A stretch of 64,000 nt of DNA, taken from the NCBI GenBank assembly GCA_040391605.1, contig JBEBXK010000005.1, positions 1 through 64,000 on the forward strand, written 5' to 3'. Position 1 is the first letter of the stretch, and every line of letters begins with the position of its first letter. Below the pieces are notes generated by a model. It saw only the letters and a list, made by a program, of their open reading frames with translations. It made no database searches and was not told the DNA's origin. The DNA comes from Vulgatibacter incomptus_A (GTDB lineage Bacteria; Myxococcota; Myxococcia; Myxococcales; Vulgatibacteraceae). The position numbers and the translations under genes were made by a program. Positions 34,888 through 42,691 of this stretch are shown here, piece after piece.

Positions 34888-35235
34888 CTCTCGTTCGCGC
34901 GGGTCCAATCGGCTCGGCGCCACTCCTGGATTCGACGTCCCCTCCCAAACACGACCGTTCGAGGAGCGAAAACGAACCGCTCTTCAAGGTCGGCATCGAA
35001 GTCTGTGTCCTCTCAGGCCATCGTGCAACTGGGGCGAGTCGCTTGGCTCGCGCGCCTGGCGCTGGGCGATCGCTCGCGGAAGCGAGCCCCTTCCACGTTG
35101 CCTCGAGCGGAGGTCTTCCAACCGGCCCGACATGTCGGCGGGAGGTCACGCGGCCCCCGTCTGGGGCAGGCGCTCCCGCCATCCGCTGGTGCAGGATCTC
35201 GGGGCAGCCTCGCTCCCTCCCATCTCCGGTGGTCC
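34888..35235. other. Divergent intergenic region
   Basis: About 350 bases between the kinase and the type III PKS. It contains a perfect 6-bp hairpin with a GGAA loop at 35072-35087 (GCTCGC and GCGAGC). No gene with a ribosome-binding site and no clear promoter boxes are seen. Confidence 0.4.
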
Positions 35236-36300
35236 ATGGACATCCCCCTCTCCACTCCGACGCTCCTGGCAGCCGGCAGCGCGCTCCCCCCGCATTACGT
35301 CGCCCAAGAGGAGGTCTCCGCCCTCTTGAGCGAGCGCTGGGCCCAGACGCACTTCAACGTGAATCGGCTCCGGCAGCTCCACCGCGCGGTGAGGGTCGAA
35401 GGACGTCACCTCGCGCTCCCGCTGGCGGCGTACGAGGAGCTCGACACCTTCGCCAAGGCAAACCGCGCGTGGATCCGCAGCGCCACCGAGCTGGGGGAGC
35501 GGGCAGCGATCGACGCCCTCCTGAAGGCCGATCTCTCGCCGCGGGACGTAGATCGCCTCTTCTTCGTCTCCACCACCGGCATCGCGACGCCTAGCATCGA
35601 CGCGCTCCTGATGAACCGGATCGACCTCCGAGCCGACGTGAAGCGGACGCCGATCTTCGGCCTCGGTTGCGCGGCGGGTGTCGCGGGGATCGCCCGCGCC
35701 GCCGACACGCTTCGCGGCGCCCCCGACGAAGTCGCGCTGCTGATCTCGGTGGAGCTCTGCTCCCTCACGATGCAGCGCGACGATCGCTCCGTGGCCAACG
35801 CGATCGCCACGGGCCTCTTCGGCGACGGCGCGGCAGCCGCGGTCCTGGGAGGGGGCGGCCGAAGGCGCTCCGGGCCTTCGATCGTCGCGACGCGCTCCAT
35901 CTTCTATCGAGACACCGAATCCGTGATGGGCTGGGATCTCGTCGATGGCGGCCTCCGGATCATGCTCTCCGCAGCCATCCCCGACCTCGTCCGCTCCAGG
36001 CTCGGCGCCGACGTGGACGCCTTCCTGGCTGATCACCACGTCGGGCGAAGCGACGTCCGCCATTGGATCTGCCATCCGGGCGGCCCCAAGGTCCTCGAGG
36101 CGATGGAGCAGACCCTCGACCTCCCACGGACCTCCCTCGCCCGCACCTGGCGCACCCTGGAGAAGGTCGGGAACCTCTCGTCCGCCTCGGTCCTCCTGGT
36201 CCTCGCCGAGGCCATGGAAGAGGCCTCGCCCGGCGACCTGGGCCTCCTCCTCGCCATGGGCCCGGGCTTCGGCACCGAGCTGGCGCTGCTGCGATGGTGA
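35236..36300 (+). CDS. Type III polyketide synthase
   Basis: A 354-residue chalcone/stilbene-synthase-family enzyme. The catalytic triad is complete: C145 in GLGCAAG, H280 in ICHPGGPKVL and N313 in VGNLSSAS. The C-terminal GPGF loop (LAMGPGFGTE) is conserved. It condenses malonyl-CoA extender units on a starter acyl-CoA; the product class (alkylresorcinol, alkylpyrone or acylphloroglucinol) cannot be read from sequence. The ATG at 35236 has only GGTGG upstream. The stop overlaps the start of the methyltransferase-like gene, a pairing known from bps and srs operons. Confidence 0.93.
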   Translation: MDIPLSTPTLLAAGSALPPHYVAQEEVSALLSERWAQTHFNVNRLRQLHRAVRVEGRHLALPLAAYEELDTFAKANRAWIRSATELGERAAIDALLKADLSPRDVDRLFFVSTTGIATPSIDALLMNRIDLRADVKRTPIFGLGCAAGVAGIARAADTLRGAPDEVALLISVELCSLTMQRDDRSVANAIATGLFGDGAAAAVLGGGGRRRSGPSIVATRSIFYRDTESVMGWDLVDGGLRIMLSAAIPDLVRSRLGADVDAFLADHHVGRSDVRHWICHPGGPKVLEAMEQTLDLPRTSLARTWRTLEKVGNLSSASVLLVLAEAMEEASPGDLGLLLAMGPGFGTELALLRW

Positions 36301-36896
36301 GCCGCTCGTTCTATCTGGGATTCCTCGCCTTGCTCGCTACCGAGCGACTCTTCGAGCTCTGGCTCTCGAGGCGCAACGCCGCGCGCGCCTTCGAGCGGGG
36401 CGGCGTCGAGATCGGCAGGCAACACTTCAAGTTCATGGCGTCAGTACATACTCTCTTCCTCGTCTCCTGTGCGGCGGAGGTGCTCCTGCTGAAGCGATCA
36501 TTTCCGCCCGTGGTCGGGCCTCTGGCGATCGTCGGCGGCGCCGCCGCCCAGGGCCTGCGCTATTGGGCCGTGCGATCCTTGGGTGATAGCTGGAACGTCC
36601 GGATCATCGTCGTTCCCGGCGCGCCTCCCATCACCCGTGGGCCCTATCGCTTCGTGCGGCATCCGAACTACGTGGCGGTGAGCCTCGAGCTCCTCTGTGT
36701 CCCGATCATCCACGGCGGGTGGCTCACCGCCGCGGCCTTCGGCGCCGCCAATCTCGTCCTCCTCCGTGCCCGCATCCCAATGGAAGAGGAGGCCCTCGGC
36801 GGCTCATGGGCCGAGGCCTTCTCCGAGAAGCCCCGCTTCATGCCGAGAGGGGCGAAGGCGAAGGGCGCTGGAGCCGGGCTGGACCCGTGTGAATGA
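36294..36896 (+). CDS. Isoprenylcysteine carboxyl methyltransferase-like membrane methyltransferase
   Basis: A 200-residue membrane protein with about four helices and the ICMT-family SAM-binding C-terminus, GPYRFVRHPNYVAV (about 117-130), then RIPMEEEALG and the acidic/aromatic tail. In Bacillus (BpsB) and Streptomyces (SrsB) ICMT-like proteins O-methylate type III PKS products; the overlap of this gene with the PKS gene (ATGGTGA, 36294-36300) makes that the best prediction here. The start could be ATG 36294 or GTG 36297. The last 45 bases recur in diverged form about 155 bases downstream (37007-37053). Confidence 0.88.
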   Translation: MVSRSFYLGFLALLATERLFELWLSRRNAARAFERGGVEIGRQHFKFMASVHTLFLVSCAAEVLLLKRSFPPVVGPLAIVGGAAAQGLRYWAVRSLGDSWNVRIIVVPGAPPITRGPYRFVRHPNYVAVSLELLCVPIIHGGWLTAAAFGAANLVLLRARIPMEEEALGGSWAEAFSEKPRFMPRGAKAKGAGAGLDPCE

Positions 36897-36897
36897 G
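36852..36897 (+). repeat. Imperfect direct repeat, copy 1 (end of methyltransferase gene)
   Basis: About 46 bases covering the last codons and stop of the methyltransferase gene, recurring at 37007-37053 with roughly 80% identity by eye. The longest identical block is TGGAGCCGGGCTGGA. Confidence 0.65.
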
Positions 36898-37006
36898 AAC
36901 TCCAAGGGCCCGCTTCTAGGAGACTGTTGCAGGTACCCTGCCTACTGCGGCGAACGATCCGATTCCTCTGCGGGAGATTCGAACATCGCGGACGAGGACG
37001 TTCCGG

Positions 37007-37053
37007 GCGAAGGCGAGGGCCCTTGGAGCCGGGCTGGAGCCGGCGCGAGTGAG
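37007..37053 (+). repeat. Imperfect direct repeat, copy 2
   Basis: Intergenic copy of 36852-36897. Next to it, GGGCCCTTGGAG at 37017-37028 is the exact inverse of CTCCAAGGGCCC at 36900-36911, a 12-bp perfect inverted repeat 105 bases apart. Together these suggest a small rearrangement or a decayed mobile element end. Confidence 0.6.
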
Positions 37054-37182
37054 CCTTCCGCTGTCGACGCTGGCGTCGGGTGTCGATAGATTGAGGGCTC
37101 GTGAAGAGATGCAGGGACGCCTCTGGTCCGCCGCCGTTTCCCATGCCGACGTGTGCGGCATAGCCGAGAAAGTCATCGTTTC

Positions 37183-38262
37183 GTGGAAGCCCACACCATC
37201 CTCGCCCGGCTCCGTGCAGATGCCGCTGGGAGCCCCTTGGATCGCTTGGCCACCCTGGCCCTGGAACACGATCTGGGCACGCCGCTCGGCGAGCTGATCG
37301 ACTCCCGCTTCCTCTCCGACGTGGTCCGCACCGGGCTGCGCGCCTGGCTGGGTTCGGACGCCGCGGAGGCCTGGCTCCTGGTGCGGATCACCGAGCTCCA
37401 CGCCTGGCTGCGATCGCGCGGCGGCACCACCCTGGGTGAGCTCGTCCCCACCGAGTTGCAGGAGGCGTGCACCGAGCTGGCGGGGCGGCGCTATACGCCC
37501 AGCCGGGAGGTCACCCTCTTTCTCCTTGATAGGGAGCCGGTCCGGGCGCTTCTGCGGAATCTGCTCGCGGACGAGCTGCTGGCCTTCGGCCGCAAGCTCC
37601 GGGCCCCGGTGGTGGAGAATCCCCTTGCGCGGGGCCTGGGCGGCCTCGGCAAGATGGCCCGCGAGCGAGCCAAGGCGAGCCGAGGCGCCTTCGCCGCCAT
37701 GGCCACCGAGGTGGTGGGCGCCGTGTCGGACGAGCTGGAGCGGCAGCTCGATCGCAAGGCCTCCGACTTCGCCGACGCCGCCCTCTCCCGGGTGATGCAT
37801 CGCCTCGCGGATCTCCTCTGCGACCCTGCGTCCGCCGGCGATCAGGCGCGGCTGCGGCAAGCGCTGGTCGACGGGATCTTCGAGTTGGAGGCGGCGGAGA
37901 TCGCAGAGGAGCTCGAGCGCAGCGAGCCGCGGGTGGTCTCCGAGATCGTACGCCGCAGCCTCTCGTCCTGGGTCGACCGCGACGACGCCGCCGACGAGCT
38001 GGCGGAGGTGATCGACGCGATCTTCGCGCCCGACGCGGCCCATCCCCTGCGCGACGTCCTCGAGCGCCTCGGCCTCCTGGAGAGCTTCATGGAGCTGGGC
38101 CACGACACCATGCTGCGGCGGATGCGGGAGCTGGTGGAGAGCCCGGCCTTCACCGCCTGGCTCGAGATCCTCGTTGGCCCGTCCTCAGCCCCGCGCAAGC
38201 CGAAGACCCCCAAGTCGGCGGCGAAGAAATCCCCCACCACGAAGCCCTCGTCGTCCCGCTGA
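37183..38262 (+). CDS. Helical protein of unknown function with lysine-rich tail
   Basis: About 359 residues, almost entirely predicted alpha-helical, with no signal peptide and no domain I recognise. Acidic helices (for example ELEAAEIAEELERSEP) alternate with basic segments. Repeated LLxDxLxxF and RxLxDxL patterns suggest an internal helical repeat. The last 22 residues are rich in lysine, proline, serine and threonine (KTPKSAAKKSP), like histone-H1-type tails found on several myxobacterial proteins. The start is uncertain: GTG at 37183 or GTG at 37153, neither with a good site. It stands alone, convergent with the LEA-like lipoprotein gene. Confidence 0.7.
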   Translation: MEAHTILARLRADAAGSPLDRLATLALEHDLGTPLGELIDSRFLSDVVRTGLRAWLGSDAAEAWLLVRITELHAWLRSRGGTTLGELVPTELQEACTELAGRRYTPSREVTLFLLDREPVRALLRNLLADELLAFGRKLRAPVVENPLARGLGGLGKMARERAKASRGAFAAMATEVVGAVSDELERQLDRKASDFADAALSRVMHRLADLLCDPASAGDQARLRQALVDGIFELEAAEIAEELERSEPRVVSEIVRRSLSSWVDRDDAADELAEVIDAIFAPDAAHPLRDVLERLGLLESFMELGHDTMLRRMRELVESPAFTAWLEILVGPSSAPRKPKTPKSAAKKSPTTKPSSSR

Positions 38263-38274
38263 TCGCGCGGCGTC

Positions 38275-39105
38275 CTACTTCAGGCTGAGGCGCTTCTTGA
38301 GATCCAGCGGCGCCTCGACCTTGCCGAGGCCGAGCTGACCCTTGAGGCCGACGTCCGCCGGCTTTCCGGCGACGAGGGAGAGCAGGCCCTGGCTGGCGCC
38401 CACGAGGTTCACCCCCACCGGGATCTCGATCCGTCGCTTCTCCCCAGGCTGGAGCATGGCGCCCTTGGCCTTGCCGCCTCCCACGCTGGCGCCGGCGAGC
38501 TGCAGCGCGTAGTCGACGCCGGTCACCGGCAGCGCGAAGGCGTTGCGGTTGGTGACGTCGAGGCCTACCGAGAGCGTCGCGTCCGTGAGCCCCTTCTTCG
38601 GCATCGACACGCTGGCGATGTCCACCGAAGGCAGCTTCGGCACCTCGATCAGCCCGGTCTTGGAGATCGGCATCCCCACCACCCCCACCGGCGTGCTCAC
38701 CCCCAGCCTCCCGCTCGCCCGATAGCCCAGGCTGGACTTGGTGAACAGCGCCTTCACCGTAGGAATCACATCTAGAAAGTGGACCGACGCCGGGAAGACC
38801 AGCTCCTGCTTCCTCCGCGCCTGGATCTGGAGGCCCTGCTTCGGCGCACCCGAGAGGACCTTCTTCCCCTCGATCTCGAGCTGATACGCCACCTCCGCCA
38901 GCTTCAGCGGCACGTCGTAGGGGTTGTCGAGCTCGTAGACGAGGTCGAGCTGCACCTGATCGAGCGACCAGCCGGTGAAGCGGACCTCACGGAAAGTCAG
39001 CTCCGGCTGCACACCACCGGTGATCGCCCGCAGGAACGCGCAGCCGCCGAGCGGCAGCAGGCTGAGGCAGAGGAGCGGCAGGGCCCAGGCGGAGAGGCGT
39101 CGCAT
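38275..39105 (-). CDS. LEA-type (WHy/LEA14-like) lipoprotein
   Basis: A 276-residue lipoprotein: the signal peptide ends in LLPLGGC. Two LEA_2/WHy beta-sandwich domains are visible, the first around VRFTGWSLDQVQLDLVYELDNPYDVPL (30-60), the second around DATLSVGLDVTNRNAFALPV (about 170-190). Both carry the family N-P or N-R-N turn. Such proteins occur on the outer-membrane inner face in many diderms and are linked to stress or desiccation only by homology. It lies downstream of mreB on the same strand with a 206-base gap, where mreC would be expected. Confidence 0.85.
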   Translation of the reverse strand: MRRLSAWALPLLCLSLLPLGGCAFLRAITGGVQPELTFREVRFTGWSLDQVQLDLVYELDNPYDVPLKLAEVAYQLEIEGKKVLSGAPKQGLQIQARRKQELVFPASVHFLDVIPTVKALFTKSSLGYRASGRLGVSTPVGVVGMPISKTGLIEVPKLPSVDIASVSMPKKGLTDATLSVGLDVTNRNAFALPVTGVDYALQLAGASVGGGKAKGAMLQPGEKRRIEIPVGVNLVGASQGLLSLVAGKPADVGLKGQLGLGKVEAPLDLKKRLSLK

Positions 39106-39311
39106 CGAAAACTCCCGCGATCCACGCTTTGGCCGGATCGCTCAAAAGGATGGAGGCCCTTTACTTCGGACCCCCAAGAGGAAGCAGAGCCTTCGAGCGA
39201 ATCGCCCCTTCAGGGAGTGGACCGATTCCCTCAGCTGCGCTCCGCGCGAGAAGTCCCCCTTGCGCCGCCCACGTCCAACCCACTGAGCGTCTTTGGCTCA
39301 TTCACAGGCCA

Positions 39312-40346
39312 TCAAGCTTGCGCGCAGACCTGGCGCAGGATCTCCAGCTCGTCGAGGGCCTTGCCGGCGCCGATCACCACGGCCGAGAGCGGATCTTCCG
39401 CGAGGAAGACCGGCAGGCCTGTCTCTTCGCGCAGCAGCGTGTCGAGGTTCTTCAGTAGCGCGCCGCCGCCGGCCAGGACCACGCCGCGATCGGCGATGTC
39501 GCCGGCGAGCTCCGGCGGGGTCCGCTCCAGCGTGACCTTCACCGCCTCGACGATGGCGTTGATCGGCTCGGAGAGCGCGTCGCGGATCTCGTTGGACGAG
39601 ACGGTGAGCGTCCGGGGTACGCCGGCCACCAGGTCGCGGCCCTTGATGTCCATGGTCAGCTCCTCCTCGGTGGGGAAGGCCGTCCCGATGCCCATCTTGA
39701 TCAGCTCCGCCGTACGCTCGCCGATGAGCAGATTGTACTTTCGCTTGATGTGCTGGATGATCGCCTCATCCATCTTGTCGCCGCCCACGCGGACGCTGCG
39801 CGAGTAGACGATGCCTGCGAGGCTGATCACCGCCACGTCGCTGGTGCCGCCGCCGATGTCCACGATCATGTTGCCGGAGGGCTCGGTGATCGGCAGGCCC
39901 GCGCCGATCGCCGCCGCCATCGGCTGCTCGATCAGGTAGACCTCCCGTGCGCCGGCGCTCTCCGCCGCTTCCCGCACCGCCCGCCGCTCCACCTCGGTGA
40001 TCCCCGACGGGATGCCGATGATGATCCTGGGGCGGACCAGCGCCTTGCGGTTGTGGGCCGTCTGGATGAAGTAGCGGAGCATCGCCGCCGTGATCTCGAA
40101 GTCGGCGATGACGCCATCCTTCATCGGGCGGATGGCGACGATGTTGCCGGGGGTCCGCCCCAGCATCTCCTTCGCCTCCTTGCCCACGGCGAGGACCTTC
40201 TTGACGCCTCGGGAGTCCTGCTGGACCGCCACCACCGACGGCTCGTTCGATACGATCCCAATCCCCCGGATGTAGATCAGGGTGTTGGCCGTACCGAGGT
40301 CGATCGCCAGGTCACGGGAGGCGATCCTATAAAGCCAATCGAACAT
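39312..40346 (-). CDS. mreB: Rod-shape-determining actin-like protein MreB
   Basis: A 344-residue MreB, normal length. The phosphate-1 motif is IDLGTANTLIY (16-26), the phosphate-2 motif MIVDIGGGTSDVAVI and the adenosine motif VVLAGGGALLKNL; the amphipathic N-terminus MFDWLYRI suits membrane binding. It organises elongation of the cell wall. mreC and mreD, usually next to mreB, are not here: a LEA-type lipoprotein gene follows instead, and a membrane hydrolase lies upstream, so the rest of the elongasome must be encoded elsewhere. Confidence 0.97.
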   Translation of the reverse strand: MFDWLYRIASRDLAIDLGTANTLIYIRGIGIVSNEPSVVAVQQDSRGVKKVLAVGKEAKEMLGRTPGNIVAIRPMKDGVIADFEITAAMLRYFIQTAHNRKALVRPRIIIGIPSGITEVERRAVREAAESAGAREVYLIEQPMAAAIGAGLPITEPSGNMIVDIGGGTSDVAVISLAGIVYSRSVRVGGDKMDEAIIQHIKRKYNLLIGERTAELIKMGIGTAFPTEEELTMDIKGRDLVAGVPRTLTVSSNEIRDALSEPINAIVEAVKVTLERTPPELAGDIADRGVVLAGGGALLKNLDTLLREETGLPVFLAEDPLSAVVIGAGKALDELEILRQVCAQA

Positions 40347-40430
40347 CGTCAGGGGGGCCTTCGTCTAAAGTGTCAGGTCCTTGGCGTTTTAGCCCAACGA
40401 CCGCTGAAATCCAAAAGAAAATCGGGGCTC

Positions 40431-41426
40431 CTACCTGGGGAGGATCGCGCTGCGAACCTCGTGATCTTCCACCTCGAAATGCGGGCCGATCCGCATCCAG
40501 AGCACCTTGGGCAGGGTGTCGGAGAAGGGGTCGCTGAAGCGGAGATCGCCCAGCGCCACCTCGTAGCTGCCGTCATCCGAAAGCTCGGTCGCCCCGGCCC
40601 GATAGAGTGCCTGGGCGTACCATCCGTAGCGCCGTCCCACCTCCGTCTCCAACGCGATCTGCACCCGGGGATCCTCGCGGCCGGTGGAGAAGGTCCCCCC
40701 TGGCGAGACGCCGCCGGTGAGCACCGAGGCGAAGCCCCGCACCCAGAGCTGCTCGTCGGTGCGCACCAGGGTGGTCCAGATCAGCGGGCCGTAGGGAGCC
40801 GGAAAGGCCAGGACCTCCTGGGCTACGCCCACCCCTTCCGGGAGGTGCGCCAGCGCAGCGAAGCGGGCGCGCTCCCGGGCCAGGGAGCAGCTCGTGACGT
40901 AGAGGGAGAGGGCGACCAGACTCGCCGCGCTCAGCCTCGCCAGGGCTCGCTCGGGGATCGGGCCCCGCCGCCGCTTCCAGGCCCCCCAGAGCAGCGGCAG
41001 ACCCAGGATCACCCAGAGCCAGCCGTCCACTGGGAAGAGCCAGGGAAGCGAGAACCTCGCAGGGGAGAACGGCGCCAGGAGCGGGACGCCCACGCTGGTG
41101 AAGCCGTCCAGGACGAGGTGCCCTGCCAGCCCGGCCACGGCTACGCCGATCAGCGCCGGCAGCAGGCCGCGCAGGGATCGACGCGAGGAGAGCCCCGCGC
41201 CGAGACCGATCAGCGGCGCGGCCAAGGCCGCGAAGAGCAGGGAGTGGTTGAGCCCCTGCTGCCCGAAGAGCCAGGAGGTCCCCCCGCCCAGGCTGCCGAG
41301 CATCTCCAGATCCGGAGCGTTCGCCGCCGCCACACAGGTCCAGACCGCCACGCGCTCCGGGACCCCCCGGAACGGCGTGAGTCTGGAGAGGTGGATCCCC
41401 AGGAGGGTGTGGGTGAGGGTATCCAA
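40431..41426 (-). CDS. DUF457/YdjM-like membrane-bound metal-dependent hydrolase
   Basis: About 331 residues. The N-terminus DTLTHTLLGIHLSRL is typical of the DUF457 (LexA-regulated YdjM-like) family, followed by AANAPDLEML and LNHSLLFAAL and several membrane helices (about 60-200). The family histidine/aspartate pattern (THxxxG, APD, H-S) is present; enzymatic activity of the family is presumed, not shown. A soluble C-terminal domain of about 130 residues follows. The TTG at 41426 is chosen by family alignment; it lacks a ribosome-binding site, and the open frame continues into the divergent gene's region. Confidence 0.72.
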   Translation of the reverse strand: MDTLTHTLLGIHLSRLTPFRGVPERVAVWTCVAAANAPDLEMLGSLGGGTSWLFGQQGLNHSLLFAALAAPLIGLGAGLSSRRSLRGLLPALIGVAVAGLAGHLVLDGFTSVGVPLLAPFSPARFSLPWLFPVDGWLWVILGLPLLWGAWKRRRGPIPERALARLSAASLVALSLYVTSCSLARERARFAALAHLPEGVGVAQEVLAFPAPYGPLIWTTLVRTDEQLWVRGFASVLTGGVSPGGTFSTGREDPRVQIALETEVGRRYGWYAQALYRAGATELSDDGSYEVALGDLRFSDPFSDTLPKVLWMRIGPHFEVEDHEVRSAILPR

Positions 41427-41628
41427 GGAGCGCAGGGGGGCCGCGGCCGGCAGTCGGCCACGGGAGGCGACGGTACCACGACCACGGGTGATCCGGGCCT
41501 TTCGCCGCTTCGCGTTGATCAATCGGTAGGTTGGTGGATAGAATGGCGGATCCAATCGACCCGCCCTTCCATTCCCGAGAGGCGGGGGCGACGGCTGGCC
41601 GTCCATCGGGCCGGCGGAGGAGGACGAC

Positions 41629-42129
41629 GTGGATCGACGCATCGCACCTGCCCTGATCGCAGTGCTGCTGGCCACCTCCGCCTCGGTCTTCGGCTCGTCT
41701 CCCGCCGAGACTGTCGCGACGCAGAGCTCCAGGAGCCTCGACGAGAAGCTCTTCTTCTCCATGTCCATCGCCGACGACGAGGGCACCATCCTCGCGGAGC
41801 CGAAGCTCCTCGGCGTCTGCGGCGTCCCCGTGGAGATGACCCTCTCCGAGCCCGGCAAGCTGGAGATGCCGCGGATGAGCCTGGTCCTCCAGCCCGAGTG
41901 GCAGCGGGACGGCAGCTACGAGATCGCCTTCGAGCTCACGATCCCGGGCAGGCTCAGCAAGGGCAGGGGATCCTTCCGCCTCTTCCCCGGCGAGGAGAAG
42001 AGCACCTTGGTCAGCTACCCTGGCGGCCACTTTGCCGTACAGCTCGCGGCCTTCACAGTGCCGTCCCAGGAGTTCGACCTCTTCCTGCAGCACGGCGCGG
42101 CCAAGACCCCTCAGCCCAGCCGCACGTAG
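41629..42129 (+). CDS. Secreted protein of unknown function
   Basis: A 166-residue protein with an N-terminal signal peptide (IAPALIAVLLATSASVFG). The mature part looks beta-rich (VEMTLSEPGKLEMPRMSLVLQP, YEIAFELTIPG, GHFAVQLAAFTVP), suggesting a small periplasmic beta-sandwich. No family is recognised. GTG start at 41629 with GGAGGAGG just upstream. The gene lies 36 bases before glnB on the same strand; co-transcription is possible, although the functions look unrelated. Confidence 0.75.
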   Translation: MDRRIAPALIAVLLATSASVFGSSPAETVATQSSRSLDEKLFFSMSIADDEGTILAEPKLLGVCGVPVEMTLSEPGKLEMPRMSLVLQPEWQRDGSYEIAFELTIPGRLSKGRGSFRLFPGEEKSTLVSYPGGHFAVQLAAFTVPSQEFDLFLQHGAAKTPQPSRT

Positions 42130-42165
42130 GAGGCTCTGCGAGCCGGAGGCGCGGCCGGTGGGCAT

Positions 42166-42504
42166 ATGAAGAAGATCGAGGCCATCCTCAAACCCTTCAA
42201 GCTCGACGAGGTCAAGGAGGCCCTGGCCGAGGTCGGGGTCCACGGGATCACCGTCCTCGAAGCCAAGGGCTTCGGCCGGCAAAAGGGCCACACCGAGCTC
42301 TACCGCGGCGCCGAATACGTGGTCGACTTCCTCCCCAAGGTGAAGATCGAGGTGGTGGTCGCAGACGATCGGGTACGCCCCGTGGTCGAGGCGATCCAGC
42401 AGGCGGCCCGAACCGGACGGATCGGCGACGGCAAGATCTTCGTCCTCCCGGTGGACGAGGTGATCCGCATCCGCACCGGCGAGACCGGCGATGACGCCCT
42501 CTGA
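42166..42504 (+). CDS. glnB: Nitrogen regulatory protein PII
   Basis: A 112-residue PII signal transducer of full length. The T-loop contains Y51 in YRGAEYVVDF, the site of uridylylation by GlnD. The signatures KGFGRQKGHTE, the B-loop TGRIGDGKIFVLPV and the C-terminal RIRTGETG are canonical. It senses 2-oxoglutarate and ATP/ADP and controls nitrogen assimilation. Neither glnA nor amtB is adjacent, which is unusual but not rare. The ATG at 42166 has GGAGGCG further upstream (42138), so the ribosome-binding site is weak. Terminator-like hairpins follow at 42541-42588. Confidence 0.95.
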   Translation: MKKIEAILKPFKLDEVKEALAEVGVHGITVLEAKGFGRQKGHTELYRGAEYVVDFLPKVKIEVVVADDRVRPVVEAIQQAARTGRIGDGKIFVLPVDEVIRIRTGETGDDAL

Positions 42505-42540
42505 TCGGGGAGCGTCTCCCGCGGCGGCCGTCGTACGACC

Positions 42541-42588
42541 GGCCTTGGGCATCTGCGCCTGTCCCAAAGGCCCCGATTTCGGGTTTGT
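42541..42588 (+). terminator. Terminator-like hairpins after glnB
   Basis: GGCCTTGGG (42541-42549) pairs with CCCAAAGGCC (42563-42572) with a one-base bulge, followed by a short CCCGA/TCGGG hairpin and TTTGTT. This is the best match to a rho-independent terminator near glnB. Confidence 0.5.
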
Positions 42589-42603
42589 TCACCATCCAAC
42601 GCC

Positions 42604-42645
42604 GTCAGCTGACGATTGACCGCCCCTGCGCCAGGGGTGTATGTC
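42604..42645 (+). promoter_or_regulatory. Promoter with embedded palindromes before the HEAT-repeat gene
   Basis: TTGACC at 42616-42621 and TATGTC at 42640-42645, 18 bases apart. A perfect palindrome, CCCCTGCGCCAGGGG (42623-42637), fills the spacer, and GTCAGCTGAC (42604-42613) lies just upstream of the -35 box. Either could be an operator. Confidence 0.45.
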
Positions 42646-42691
42646 TTGACCAGATACATCAAACGCCTTTTCCCTTGGAAAGGGGGCTCTC

